A DNA stretch of 64,000 nt, taken from Chitinophaga barathri. Its GTDB lineage: Bacteria > Bacteroidota > Bacteroidia > Chitinophagales > Chitinophagaceae. The stretch covers positions 1 to 64,000 of the forward strand of contig NZ_RMBX01000019.1 of NCBI RefSeq assembly GCF_003807585.1. The letters are read 5' to 3'. Under the pieces are notes generated by a model. It was not told where the DNA came from and did not search any database. It saw only the letters and a list, made by a program, of their open reading frames with translations. Made by a program: the position numbers and the translations under genes. Of this stretch, positions 25,538 to 33,564 are shown in pieces; the stretch's first letter is position 1, and each line of letters begins with the position of its first letter.

Positions 25538-26509
25538 ATGATCAGAAGAAACAGAATTTTACGCAACACCCCCGCCATCAGAGCTATGGTGGCGGAGACC
25601 ATTTTAACGCCGAACGATTTTATCGCCCCGCTGTTTATCACGGAAGGCAAAGGCGTTAAAGAAGAGATATCCTCCATGCCCGGGTATTTCCGCCACTCGC
25701 TGGACGGCACCGTGCAGGAAGTAAAGGAACTCTGGGCCATGGGCATCAAAAGCGTACTGCTGTTCATAAAATGTGCGGATGAACTGAAAGACAACAAAGG
25801 CACCGAAGCCCTCAACCCGGACGGCCTCATGCAAAGGGCCATCAAAGCCGTGAAAGACGCGGTGCCCGGTATGGTCGTGATGACGGACGTAGCGCTGGAT
25901 CCCTTTTCCTCCTACGGCCACGACGGTATCGTGGAAGGTGAAGAGATCGTGAACGACGCTACCGTGGAAGTGCTTGCACAGATGAGCGTAAGCCATGCAC
26001 AGGCAGGCGCGGACATTATAGCCCCCAGTGATATGATGGACGGCCGCATCCTGGCTATCCGCGAGGCACTGGAAGAAAATAACTTTACGAAGACCGGCAT
26101 CATGGCCTACAGCGCCAAATACGCCAGCTGTTTCTACGGCCCCTTCCGCGACGCGCTGGATTCCGCTCCCGGCTTCGGTGATAAAAAGACTTACCAGATG
26201 GATTTCGCGAACGCGCGTGAGGCGCTGCGTGAAACGCTGATGGATGTGGACGAAGGCGCGGACATTGTGATGGTAAAACCCGCCATGGCCTACCTGGACA
26301 TTATCCGTCTCATCAAAGACAGTGTAACCCTCCCCGTGAGCGCGTACCACGTCAGCGGCGAATACGCCATGATCAAAGCGGCGGCAAAAATGGGCTGGAT
26401 CAACGAAGAAAAAGCCATCATCGAAAGCCTCACCAGCATCAAAAGAGCCGGTGCGGACCTGATCGCCACCTACTTCGCAAAAGACGCGGTGCGCCTGTTA
26501 AACCAATAA
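25538..26509 (+). CDS. hemB: Porphobilinogen synthase, non-zinc type
   Basis: HemB (323 residues) condenses two 5-aminolevulinate molecules to porphobilinogen. The two Schiff-base lysines sit in MAYSAKYASCFYGPFRDA (near residue 197) and DIVMVKPAMAYLD (near 250). At the metal site the sequence reads DVALDPFSSYGHDGIV, with Asp in place of the Cys triad of zinc enzymes, so it is probably the magnesium-stimulated class. The ATG at 25538 is used; the GTG one codon upstream is in frame too. It lies 22 bp after hemF and 14 bp before hemL. Confidence 0.96.
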   Translation: MIRRNRILRNTPAIRAMVAETILTPNDFIAPLFITEGKGVKEEISSMPGYFRHSLDGTVQEVKELWAMGIKSVLLFIKCADELKDNKGTEALNPDGLMQRAIKAVKDAVPGMVVMTDVALDPFSSYGHDGIVEGEEIVNDATVEVLAQMSVSHAQAGADIIAPSDMMDGRILAIREALEENNFTKTGIMAYSAKYASCFYGPFRDALDSAPGFGDKKTYQMDFANAREALRETLMDVDEGADIVMVKPAMAYLDIIRLIKDSVTLPVSAYHVSGEYAMIKAAAKMGWINEEKAIIESLTSIKRAGADLIATYFAKDAVRLLNQ

Positions 26510-26523
26510 AAACCTTATTCCGC

Positions 26524-27810
26524 ATGTATACCAAGAGCAAAACATTATTCGAAAAAGCGCAGCAGGTGATTCCAGGCGGTGTGAACTCGCCCGTGCGCGC
26601 CTTCAAAAGCGTGGGCGGCACGCCCGTGTTCATGCAGCACGCCAAAGGAGCTTATATGTACGATGTGGACGGCAACCGCTACATCGATTACATCAACTCC
26701 TGGGGGCCTATGATCATGGGCCATGCGTACGAGCCGGTGGTGAAAGCCATCCAGGAATACGCTACCTACTCCACTTCATTCGGCGCGCCTACAGAGCTGG
26801 AGATCTCCATGGCGGAGCTGATCGTGAGCATGGTGCCGAACATAGACATGGTGAGGATGGTGAACTCCGGCACGGAAGCCTGTATGTCCGCCCTGCGCCT
26901 TGCACGCGGCTATACCGGGCGCAACAAGGTGATCAAGTTTGAAGGCAACTACCACGGCCACGCGGATTCTTTCCTCGTGAGCGCGGGCAGCGGCGTGGCC
27001 ACCCTGGGCATCCAGTCCGTACCCGGCGTAACGGCCACCGTAGCGGAAGACACGCTGAGCGTACCTTACAATAACCTTCCCGCGGTAGAGCAGTTGATCG
27101 CTGAATACCCGGAACAAATAGCGGCCATCATCGTGGAGCCCGTTGCAGGCAACATGGGCTGCATCCTGCCGCAGCCGGGCTTCCTGGAAGGGTTGCGCGC
27201 CCTTTGCGATACACACGGCATCGTGTTTATCATGGATGAAGTAATGACCGGTTTCAGGCTGGCGAAAGGAGGCGCACAGGAGCTGCTGGGCGTTCGCGCG
27301 GATATCGTAACCTTTGGCAAGATCATCGGCGGCGGTATGCCCGTAGGCGCGTTCGCAGGCAGGCGCGAGATCATGGAGCACATTGCCCCCGCGGGTAAAA
27401 TATACCAGGCCGGCACGCTCAGTGGCAACCCTATTGCGATGATAGCCGGTTATACCCTGCTGAAGACCCTCCAGGAACGCCCTGCTATCTACACACAGCT
27501 GGAAGAAAAGACCAGCCAGCTGGTGGCGGGCCTCCGCGAAACTTTCGGCGCCGCTGGCGTGGTATACCAGATCAATCACATCGGTTCCATGATGAGCGTG
27601 CACTTTGCGGAATATCCCATCGTGGACTTCTCCGCCGCATCCGGAGCGAACAACGAGCTGTTCAGGCGTTTCTTCCACGCCATGCTGGAAAGAGGCGTAT
27701 ACCTGCCGCCCAGTGCGTTTGAAAGCTGGTTTATCAGCCATGCGCTCGGTCAGGAAGACATCGAATTCACTATTGAAGCCGCCAAAGCATCCATGCAGGC
27801 GATCAAATAA
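26524..27810 (+). CDS. hemL: Glutamate-1-semialdehyde aminomutase
   Basis: HemL (428 residues) converts glutamate-1-semialdehyde to 5-aminolevulinate, the second step of the C5 route. It is a class III PLP enzyme: VIPGGVNSPVRAFKSVGG at the N-terminus, VNSGTEACMSALRLARGYT at the phosphate site, FIMDEVMTGFR with the PLP-stacking Asp, and the Schiff-base Lys in VTFGKIIGGGMPVGAF (near residue 266). With hemA it shows that 5-aminolevulinate is made from tRNA-bound glutamate. It is the last gene of the operon, and a strong terminator follows. Confidence 0.97.
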   Translation: MYTKSKTLFEKAQQVIPGGVNSPVRAFKSVGGTPVFMQHAKGAYMYDVDGNRYIDYINSWGPMIMGHAYEPVVKAIQEYATYSTSFGAPTELEISMAELIVSMVPNIDMVRMVNSGTEACMSALRLARGYTGRNKVIKFEGNYHGHADSFLVSAGSGVATLGIQSVPGVTATVAEDTLSVPYNNLPAVEQLIAEYPEQIAAIIVEPVAGNMGCILPQPGFLEGLRALCDTHGIVFIMDEVMTGFRLAKGGAQELLGVRADIVTFGKIIGGGMPVGAFAGRREIMEHIAPAGKIYQAGTLSGNPIAMIAGYTLLKTLQERPAIYTQLEEKTSQLVAGLRETFGAAGVVYQINHIGSMMSVHFAEYPIVDFSAASGANNELFRRFFHAMLERGVYLPPSAFESWFISHALGQEDIEFTIEAAKASMQAIK

Positions 27811-27845
27811 AGAAGTTAACAATCAATCCAGGTAATGTGAGAGTG

Positions 27846-27874
27846 AGTCCCGGCGATACGCCGGGACTTTTTTT
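27846..27874 (+). terminator. Terminator of the hem operon
   Basis: AGTCCCGGCG pairs perfectly with CGCCGGGACT around a three-base loop, and seven Ts follow. It sits 35 bases after the hemL stop codon. Confidence 0.92.
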
Positions 27875-27902
27875 ATCCGGGGATTTGATTGACAGAAATG
27901 CA

Positions 27903-27927
27903 GAAGGCGCGGAACGCCCGCGCCTTC
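27903..27927 (-). terminator. Hairpin downstream of the esterase gene
   Basis: GAAGGCGCGG pairs with CCGCGCCTTC around a five-base loop. It is 33 bases beyond the 3' end of the esterase gene on the minus strand. The T run is weak, so it may act as an RNA-stabilising hairpin or a poor terminator. Confidence 0.45.
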
Positions 27928-27959
27928 AATGATTACACCTGTGAATGTCCAATATTACA

Positions 27960-28733
27960 TTACTTATGATGTGAGAACAGCCAGGGCAGCAGCTCGGGTT
28001 CCACAAATGCGTTGTCCCAGCTGTTGTGCCCCACGCCGGGGTATTCTGTATATTTTACGTCCGCGCCCGCTGCTTTGAGCAGCGCATAAAACTTGCGGGA
28101 AGAGCCCGGAGGCACTACTTTATCATCTCCGCCGTGGAAGATCCAGAGCGCGGTATTTTTTGCATAACGACTGCTCAGCGTTTCATTGCCCGCGCCGCAG
28201 ATCGGGAAAGCGGCCGCAAAGCGGCTCGGGAAGCGGGATAGCATATCAAACGTGCCCATACCGCCCATGGAAAGACCACCTACGTACACCCGTTTTGTAT
28301 CCACGCTTTTAGAGGCCAGCAGGCTGTCTATCAATTGGTATAGCAGTGCGGAAGGCACGGTTGGCGCCGCTTCCGCAGGGAAACTAAACCCGATGCGGTT
28401 GCCCGCGCTGTCCAGCTCGGGGCGCAGGGTGGCCCAGGATGTGTTTTTCGCGCATTGCGGGAAAATAACGATCGCGGGGAATGCCTTACGTATGCTGTCT
28501 TTCAGGAACAATGCGCTGCCATGGGTAAGCTGCGCCTGGTTATCGTTCCCTCTTTCACCAGCGCCGTGCATAAACACGATCAACGGATATTTTCTGACAG
28601 TACTGTAATTTTCAGGCAGCAGGATGCGGTATGGCAGGGTATCGGCGCCGCGGAGGAACCATTTCGCCTCAAAATCCTGCGCCCCTGCAAAGAACGGGCA
28701 GCACAGGAGCAGGAATAAAAAAATGTGTCTCAT
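27960..28733 (-). CDS. Secreted alpha/beta-hydrolase (esterase-like)
   Basis: The 257-residue protein has a signal peptide (about 1-18, ending FAGAQ) and an alpha/beta-hydrolase fold. The oxyanion region is FMHGAGERGND, the nucleophile elbow GLSMGGMGTFD (Ser near residue 150), the acid HGGDDKVVPP and the catalytic His in PGVGHNSWD. This pattern matches secreted PHB-depolymerase-like or acetyl-xylan/feruloyl-esterase-like enzymes common in polysaccharide degraders. The actual substrate is unknown. It follows the 266-residue secreted gene after 21 bp, a gap that contains the perfect palindrome GGGTTTAAACCC. Confidence 0.88.
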   Translation of the reverse strand: MRHIFLFLLLCCPFFAGAQDFEAKWFLRGADTLPYRILLPENYSTVRKYPLIVFMHGAGERGNDNQAQLTHGSALFLKDSIRKAFPAIVIFPQCAKNTSWATLRPELDSAGNRIGFSFPAEAAPTVPSALLYQLIDSLLASKSVDTKRVYVGGLSMGGMGTFDMLSRFPSRFAAAFPICGAGNETLSSRYAKNTALWIFHGGDDKVVPPGSSRKFYALLKAAGADVKYTEYPGVGHNSWDNAFVEPELLPWLFSHHK

Positions 28734-28754
28734 GGTGCTAAGGGTTTAAACCCA

Positions 28755-29555
28755 TTAATTTACAATTTTCCGCAGGTCTTTTTCTTTATGTTCCCAGTAA
28801 TATCCCTTTACCTGGTTAAAATTTAACCTGCTGCTATTTTCCTTCGTCTCTATATGCACGCCTTTAAACTGCTCCCTGTATTGCAGCGCAAAATACACCG
28901 CGCCCTGCGGAGGCGCTGTAACCGCTTCATATTCCAGTTTCACTTCCCTTGCCTTTCCAAAACGGAATCCTTTAAATCCCTGGAAATACTCCCAGCGGTC
29001 GAGGACCTTTGCGCCGGTCTTATCAAAACGGTAATAAAACTCTCCGCCGTAAAGGGCTATTTCATTGGGCTGCAAAGCGGGCAGCAGCCAGATGGTAATG
29101 GTCTGATCGTTATGATATCTTACAAACTTATTAAACCGCACGTAGGATTTCCCCAGTCTCAGCCCCGCTTCCGTGTAGGCGGTATTGATCGCCTGGGATA
29201 CGGCCACCAGCATGTTGCTGTCCAGCTTTTCCTTCACCTCCGAAATGGAATCCGATTCGTCTATATGATACTGAACCACGAGGTCGTATTTCCCGTCTTT
29301 ATATTTCCCGTACACCCCGTTCCACAGGCTGTCCGGCCCGCGGAAACAAAACCATTCGCGGCCCATACGGGCCAGCAGGTCATTGTCCACATGGGAAACC
29401 AGCTCGGACATACGCCAGGCAGCGCTATCATAAGAGATCATCCATTCGGCGGTTTTCAGTTTGTCGTTGAAATCCGCGATAGGGAATGCCCTGGTGTCCG
29501 GTTGGGAGAAACTCATCTGCACCAGGAAAAAGGCAAGGAAGTTCCAGGAAATCAT
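28755..29555 (-). CDS. Secreted protein of unknown function
   Basis: I do not recognise this 266-residue protein. A short hydrophobic leader (about 1-17, ending SFSQ) indicates export. The mature part alternates polar strands with many aromatic residues, for example GEFYYRFDKTGAKVLDRWEYF, shortened here to the feature that strand-like aromatic segments dominate from about 130 on. No catalytic pattern is evident. A 23-base perfect inverted repeat lies just upstream of the ATG, and the esterase gene follows after 21 bp, so the two probably form one regulated operon. Confidence 0.75.
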   Translation of the reverse strand: MISWNFLAFFLVQMSFSQPDTRAFPIADFNDKLKTAEWMISYDSAAWRMSELVSHVDNDLLARMGREWFCFRGPDSLWNGVYGKYKDGKYDLVVQYHIDESDSISEVKEKLDSNMLVAVSQAINTAYTEAGLRLGKSYVRFNKFVRYHNDQTITIWLLPALQPNEIALYGGEFYYRFDKTGAKVLDRWEYFQGFKGFRFGKAREVKLEYEAVTAPPQGAVYFALQYREQFKGVHIETKENSSRLNFNQVKGYYWEHKEKDLRKIVN

Positions 29556-29575
29556 AGGTAAAGGATGTATTTCCC

Positions 29576-29598
29576 TGTAAATATAATAAATATTTACA
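29576..29598. promoter_or_regulatory. Perfect AT-rich inverted repeat, likely operator
   Basis: TGTAAATAT and ATATTTACA flank a five-base spacer with no mismatch. On the minus strand it lies 21-43 bases before the ATG of the 266-residue secreted gene, where a repressor or activator could control the two-gene operon. It lacks a T run after it and so is not a terminator. Confidence 0.5.
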
Positions 29599-29828
29599 AT
29601 ACATATAGTAAGGAGATCATACTTTTTACTCCGGCGTGGAGGAAAATCAGCATTAAATTACCTGTTCCGGGAAAACAGCCATGCATGTAATTCCACACTT
29701 TCCACAGATAAGTGCCTGTAAAACAGCGTATAAGCTCATGGCATAATCTTTTCATTACTATTCCTGAAATCAAACAGATGAGGCCAAGCTTGCGAGGTCC
29801 CATTTGGCAAAAGAAAAAAAATCAGCAA

Positions 29829-30425
29829 ATGAAAAACCTAACCACATTATTATTACCGTTGGCCGTTGCCGGACTTTTTGCCTGCAACAGTGGCGCCAAC
29901 AGGAACCAGGGCGACACCACGACCGCCGCGGACACCGGTATTACGCAGGACCTTGCGCATGACGTAAATAAGGATATGCTTGAAGGGGACAGCCTTCGTG
30001 GCGATTCCAAAGCATTGACCGAAGCAGCGGAGGCGGGAGTATGGGAAGTGCTGGTAGCTACCCAGGCACAGACCAAAACCACGAACGCCGGTGTTAAAAA
30101 ACTGGCGAAACACATGCAGGATGCTCATGAAAAAGCAAACAAAGAATTGCTGGCACTGGCCACCAAGAAAAACGTGATCCTGCCGAACGCCTTGCCTGAT
30201 TCAAAAGCAAAAGACGTATCACAGTTGTTCGAAAAGAGCGGCACAGATTTCGATAAAGCTTTCTTAGAAGAATTGGCGGATGCGCATGAAAGCGCCATCA
30301 AACTGTTTGACAAAACAGCCGCTGATGCCAATGATCCTGAAGTAAAGGAATGGTTTGGTAAAACCTTGCCCGAACTGCGCAAGCACCTGGATATGATCAA
30401 GGCAGAACAGGCCAAATTAAAATAA
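29829..30425 (+). CDS. DUF4142 lipoprotein
   Basis: The 198-residue protein has a lipoprotein signal (KNLTTLLLPLAVAGLFAC, Cys near residue 19) and a Ser/Thr/Asp-rich stalk (about 20-55). The rest (about 60-195) is a ferritin-like four-helix DUF4142 domain, with KLAKHMQDAHEKANKELLAL and FLEELADAHESAIKLFDK as typical helices. Family function is unsettled, with envelope stress or metal handling proposed. I use the ATG at 29829; the frame is open for 39 more codons upstream, which would bury the signal peptide. The TPP riboswitch begins 17 bases after its stop codon. Confidence 0.9.
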   Translation: MKNLTTLLLPLAVAGLFACNSGANRNQGDTTTAADTGITQDLAHDVNKDMLEGDSLRGDSKALTEAAEAGVWEVLVATQAQTKTTNAGVKKLAKHMQDAHEKANKELLALATKKNVILPNALPDSKAKDVSQLFEKSGTDFDKAFLEELADAHESAIKLFDKTAADANDPEVKEWFGKTLPELRKHLDMIKAEQAKLK

Positions 30426-30442
30426 GAGATTACCCCGCTTTT

Positions 30443-30526
30443 TTCTCATAAGGGTGGCAACTTCAAAGCCTGAGATTGAAACCTTTAGAACCTGATCCGG
30501 GTAATGCCGGCGAAGGGAAAAGAGAA
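30443..30526 (+). promoter_or_regulatory. TPP riboswitch aptamer, no thi gene
   Basis: The plus strand shows the conserved TPP aptamer core. CTGAGA lies at 30470-30475, GAACCTGAT at 30488-30496, and CCGG-GTAATG-CCGG at 30497-30510, whose paired arms differ from the common CTGG/CCAG by compensatory change. CGAAGGGAA follows. The closing helix pairs TTCTC (30443-30447) with GAGAA (30522-30526), and AGGGT at 30451 can pair with ACCTT at 30481. Such elements normally precede thiamin synthesis or transport genes. Here the next gene in this orientation is absent: a terminator follows and then the convergent 3' end of a fibre gene. It may belong to the 3' UTR of the DUF4142 mRNA or be a relic. Confidence 0.88.
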
Positions 30527-30542
30527 TGTGGGAGTATAGAAG

Positions 30543-30574
30543 CTCCGGTCCTTTGGGACCGGAGTTTGTTTTTT
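30543..30574 (+). terminator. Terminator after the TPP riboswitch
   Basis: CTCCGGTCC pairs perfectly with GGACCGGAG around TTTG and continues into TTTGTTTTTT. It is 16 bases after the aptamer, the position of an expression platform, and 8 bases before the convergent stop codon. On the minus strand the tail is poor in T. Confidence 0.88.
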
Positions 30575-30581
30575 ATATCTT

Positions 30582-33548
30582 TTAGTTTGAATACTTGACC
30601 AGCCACCGCGAGCCACCGGAAGACCAAAGGGTCACCGTTTTCCATTGCGCAGCGAGGGTGAATGCAGCACTGCCGTTTATCGAATCCGAGCCGGCCGCCT
30701 GAATTGTAACGGCATGAGCATTGTTGGAAGATTTGATGATGGTATATTCCACACCTTTGCTGTTACCTGCCGATGGCAGATTGACCGTTATTGCGGCGCT
30801 GTTGTCTGCTTCAATAAGACTATAATTCAGATCAAGGGAAGTAGAGGCCGATATAACCCTTGCATCGATCTTGACTGATTTTGCAACGATATTCCCGTTA
30901 AATACACCGCCAGCAGCAGCAACATTGCCCGGAACCACCAGTTCTCCGTTACCGGCAAACTGGAACTTCACTTCGTTTCCACCTCCACCAACTTCCTGTA
31001 TATAGATAGCTGCACCCGGAGTGCCGCCAAAATTCGAAGGCTGAAGATTAATTTTCCAGGGGCTCCCACCTGTATTCTTAAAATTTGCTTCAAACGCGGG
31101 GGTATAACTATTAAAGAGAGGAGAAACATTATTTAACAAGAAAGAGTTGTTTGAAGCCACTTTACCGGCAACGTCCAACTTGTAAGCCGGAGTGCCGGTG
31201 CCGATGCCGACTTCGCCTGTTTCGTTTATCGAGATTCGCTCCTCAAAATAATCTCCCGAATTTATGCTGATCTTCTTTCCACTGATATTAGTTTTTTCAT
31301 ATCCCTCCAAAGTAACATCTGTGTATCCGGCGATGTACATCGAAGAATTGCTGTTCAAATTAACTCCTTGATCTAAAGAAAGGTATAACCCATTATTCGC
31401 CGCATCATACAATGAAAATGTAGAATCAATACTCAGAGAAGCCCCGCGGCTGCTTAACGTAATCCTGTTATCGGCGGTCCCTAATATCTGAACACCCTTC
31501 ATCAATATCAAACTCGACACACTTAACCTTTCAACTCCATTCTGATTCAGCCTGATTGTACCATTGGAGTTGGTTGTATTCAGCGTGAGCAGATGGTTGC
31601 CATTCATCGTCATATTCTGACCAGCAGTAGCAGTAACATTTTTGCTGCCTGTAATGTTAAAATTACCGCTTGCAGAATTCAATGCCGCAATCACTGAAGG
31701 ATGACTGCCGCCTATGTTGATCTTACAACTATCAAATATTGAACTGGTGCCCAGGTTTAAAGTTTTGGTACCTTCTTCCCATTTGAGGCTGGGAGATGCG
31801 CCAAAAGTTCCGCCGTTGTTAAATTGCAGCAATCCGGTTGATCCTGCTGGCGGAGTAACTACTGGTGGCGCCGGCACATCTTTCACAACCCAATCTGTGC
31901 CGTCGGACTGCAGCGTGCGGCTTTCACCAGTTGGAATGGATATGCTGACAGCAATATCCGCATCCAGGTTCTTGATTTTTTGAGAGGCAGTTGTATTCAG
32001 CGTAACTATGCCCGGGGAAGCATTTTTCAAAACATACACCCTTTGAATGGCCGTTACCGCACTGGGTAATGTAAGTATACCTGCGGCAGTGGAAACCACA
32101 TTGTAATCATCCGCGGTGAGCGTGTACGGTGTTGCGACCTTTTTAATGGGAAGCGCCATGCTGCCGTTTACGTTCAGACGGCTGGTTTGCGCGATATTGG
32201 ATGCTCCGATCGAAGTAGCTGTCGGGGCTGCTTTGAAATAAGTAGTTCTTTCCGGACGGTTTTTATAAATCATTTTGCTCACAGAAAAGGATGAATCTGA
32301 CTGGAAATCGAATCCATTTTGGAAAAAGGCAAAAAACTTTGCTGTTCCCCTGATCGTATCAGGATTAATTCCCAAATTTGATCCCAGTAGCATACTATAC
32401 TGGCCTTCCAGCCTGTAATCCTGACCAATCAGAATATTCTTGCTTCCGATTGTAGAAATGCTATGCCCGATTGCAACACCTTCTTCGGCATCATCCCTGA
32501 CACCACGTCCAATGGCAACGCCCATGACAGTCCTTGTTCCTTGTCCTATTGCAATAGAAGCCCGACCGGTAGTTGAAGTGTTAAGCCCAATCGCTATAGA
32601 TGACGCCATCGGTGTTCTGGCATTGGTGCCAATTGCAATTGATCCCTGTTGCAGGCCATCGTCCACATTCGTTGAAGCACCATTACCAATCGCAACGGAA
32701 TTGAAGCCCGGTGTTCTGGCGTTATACCCGATACCCACGTTACCTGTCCCTGCAACGCTGTCATACGGCCCTGTAATGAATGATTTTTTTGAAGGCGTGA
32801 CCATGAATTTAAGTTCACTGTTGCCCAGCACCGTATCCTGCCCTCCTCCACCAGATCCCGAAAGCTGGTATTTATTATCCGCATAATCCTTGAAAAGCAG
32901 TTCCCGCCAAACGCTCCACGTGGTTTTGGTATCGTCCTTCGTTCTTACGAACACGCCTTTCGGGCCGGTCAATTCACCGTCCCAATTTACCGCCATCTGG
33001 TAACCGACAGATCCGTTGCTTACCACGTGACCTGTGTAATAAGAAGATTCAGAACCAGGATTCGTCAGCGCCTGATCGGATACCAATGGCATGTCCGGCG
33101 AATTATACGCATCGAAGCCTGTTATATGTCTCACAGGGAACTGATAGTAGCCATATTCTCCTTCCGAAGGGATGCTAAAATACACCGGCAGCGGCGCATT
33201 GATAGCATATTCCGTTCCCAGCTTCCGGTAACGGATGCTATCTCCCGAGCGGAAAACGGTATCAATCCCCCCGGCCATCGTACTGATATCGATAGTATCC
33301 TGCCCGGTGATCGCCAGGCGGCTGTTGCCGATGGTCTCCAACTGCAAACGGCGGAATTCCGTGCGGCCGTTCCCTTTGTTGTAAAGAAAACCGGCAACGC
33401 CCCGCGTACGGTTCTCGATGATCAGCTCCGCCGTGTCGCATACGTTGTAAATGCGCACGCTGTCTGCGCGGATCTGGTAAACGTGCTGGGCAAATGCTCC
33501 TGTCATAGGGAATAGTAACAAGCTCAACAGCCAATGGATCTTTTTCAT
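30582..33548 (-). CDS. Secreted fibre protein with YadA-like head
   Basis: The 988-residue protein has a signal peptide (about 1-20, ending AFAQ) and an N-terminal module (about 21-90) shared almost word for word with the next gene upstream (HVYQIRADSVRIYNVCDTAE). Residues about 263-380 are repeats of the SVAIG/SIAIG type (for example NSVAIGNGAST, SSIAIGLNTST), as in the left-handed beta-roll head of YadA trimeric adhesins. Two LP-rich modules (about 460-550 and 920-988) resemble phage fibre tips. There is no YadA membrane anchor. It is the last gene of a three-gene operon. Trimeric surface fibre is inferred; the receptor is unknown. Confidence 0.85.
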   Translation of the reverse strand: MKKIHWLLSLLLFPMTGAFAQHVYQIRADSVRIYNVCDTAELIIENRTRGVAGFLYNKGNGRTEFRRLQLETIGNSRLAITGQDTIDISTMAGGIDTVFRSGDSIRYRKLGTEYAINAPLPVYFSIPSEGEYGYYQFPVRHITGFDAYNSPDMPLVSDQALTNPGSESSYYTGHVVSNGSVGYQMAVNWDGELTGPKGVFVRTKDDTKTTWSVWRELLFKDYADNKYQLSGSGGGGQDTVLGNSELKFMVTPSKKSFITGPYDSVAGTGNVGIGYNARTPGFNSVAIGNGASTNVDDGLQQGSIAIGTNARTPMASSIAIGLNTSTTGRASIAIGQGTRTVMGVAIGRGVRDDAEEGVAIGHSISTIGSKNILIGQDYRLEGQYSMLLGSNLGINPDTIRGTAKFFAFFQNGFDFQSDSSFSVSKMIYKNRPERTTYFKAAPTATSIGASNIAQTSRLNVNGSMALPIKKVATPYTLTADDYNVVSTAAGILTLPSAVTAIQRVYVLKNASPGIVTLNTTASQKIKNLDADIAVSISIPTGESRTLQSDGTDWVVKDVPAPPVVTPPAGSTGLLQFNNGGTFGASPSLKWEEGTKTLNLGTSSIFDSCKINIGGSHPSVIAALNSASGNFNITGSKNVTATAGQNMTMNGNHLLTLNTTNSNGTIRLNQNGVERLSVSSLILMKGVQILGTADNRITLSSRGASLSIDSTFSLYDAANNGLYLSLDQGVNLNSNSSMYIAGYTDVTLEGYEKTNISGKKISINSGDYFEERISINETGEVGIGTGTPAYKLDVAGKVASNNSFLLNNVSPLFNSYTPAFEANFKNTGGSPWKINLQPSNFGGTPGAAIYIQEVGGGGNEVKFQFAGNGELVVPGNVAAAGGVFNGNIVAKSVKIDARVISASTSLDLNYSLIEADNSAAITVNLPSAGNSKGVEYTIIKSSNNAHAVTIQAAGSDSINGSAAFTLAAQWKTVTLWSSGGSRWLVKYSN

Positions 33549-33564
33549 AGGGTCTTTGAATTTA

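Noticed and set aside
29594..29803. Minus-strand frame of 69 codons
   Set aside because: Rich in Leu, Ile and Cys by AT-rich chance, no signal or context; it covers the promoter zone of neighbouring genes.
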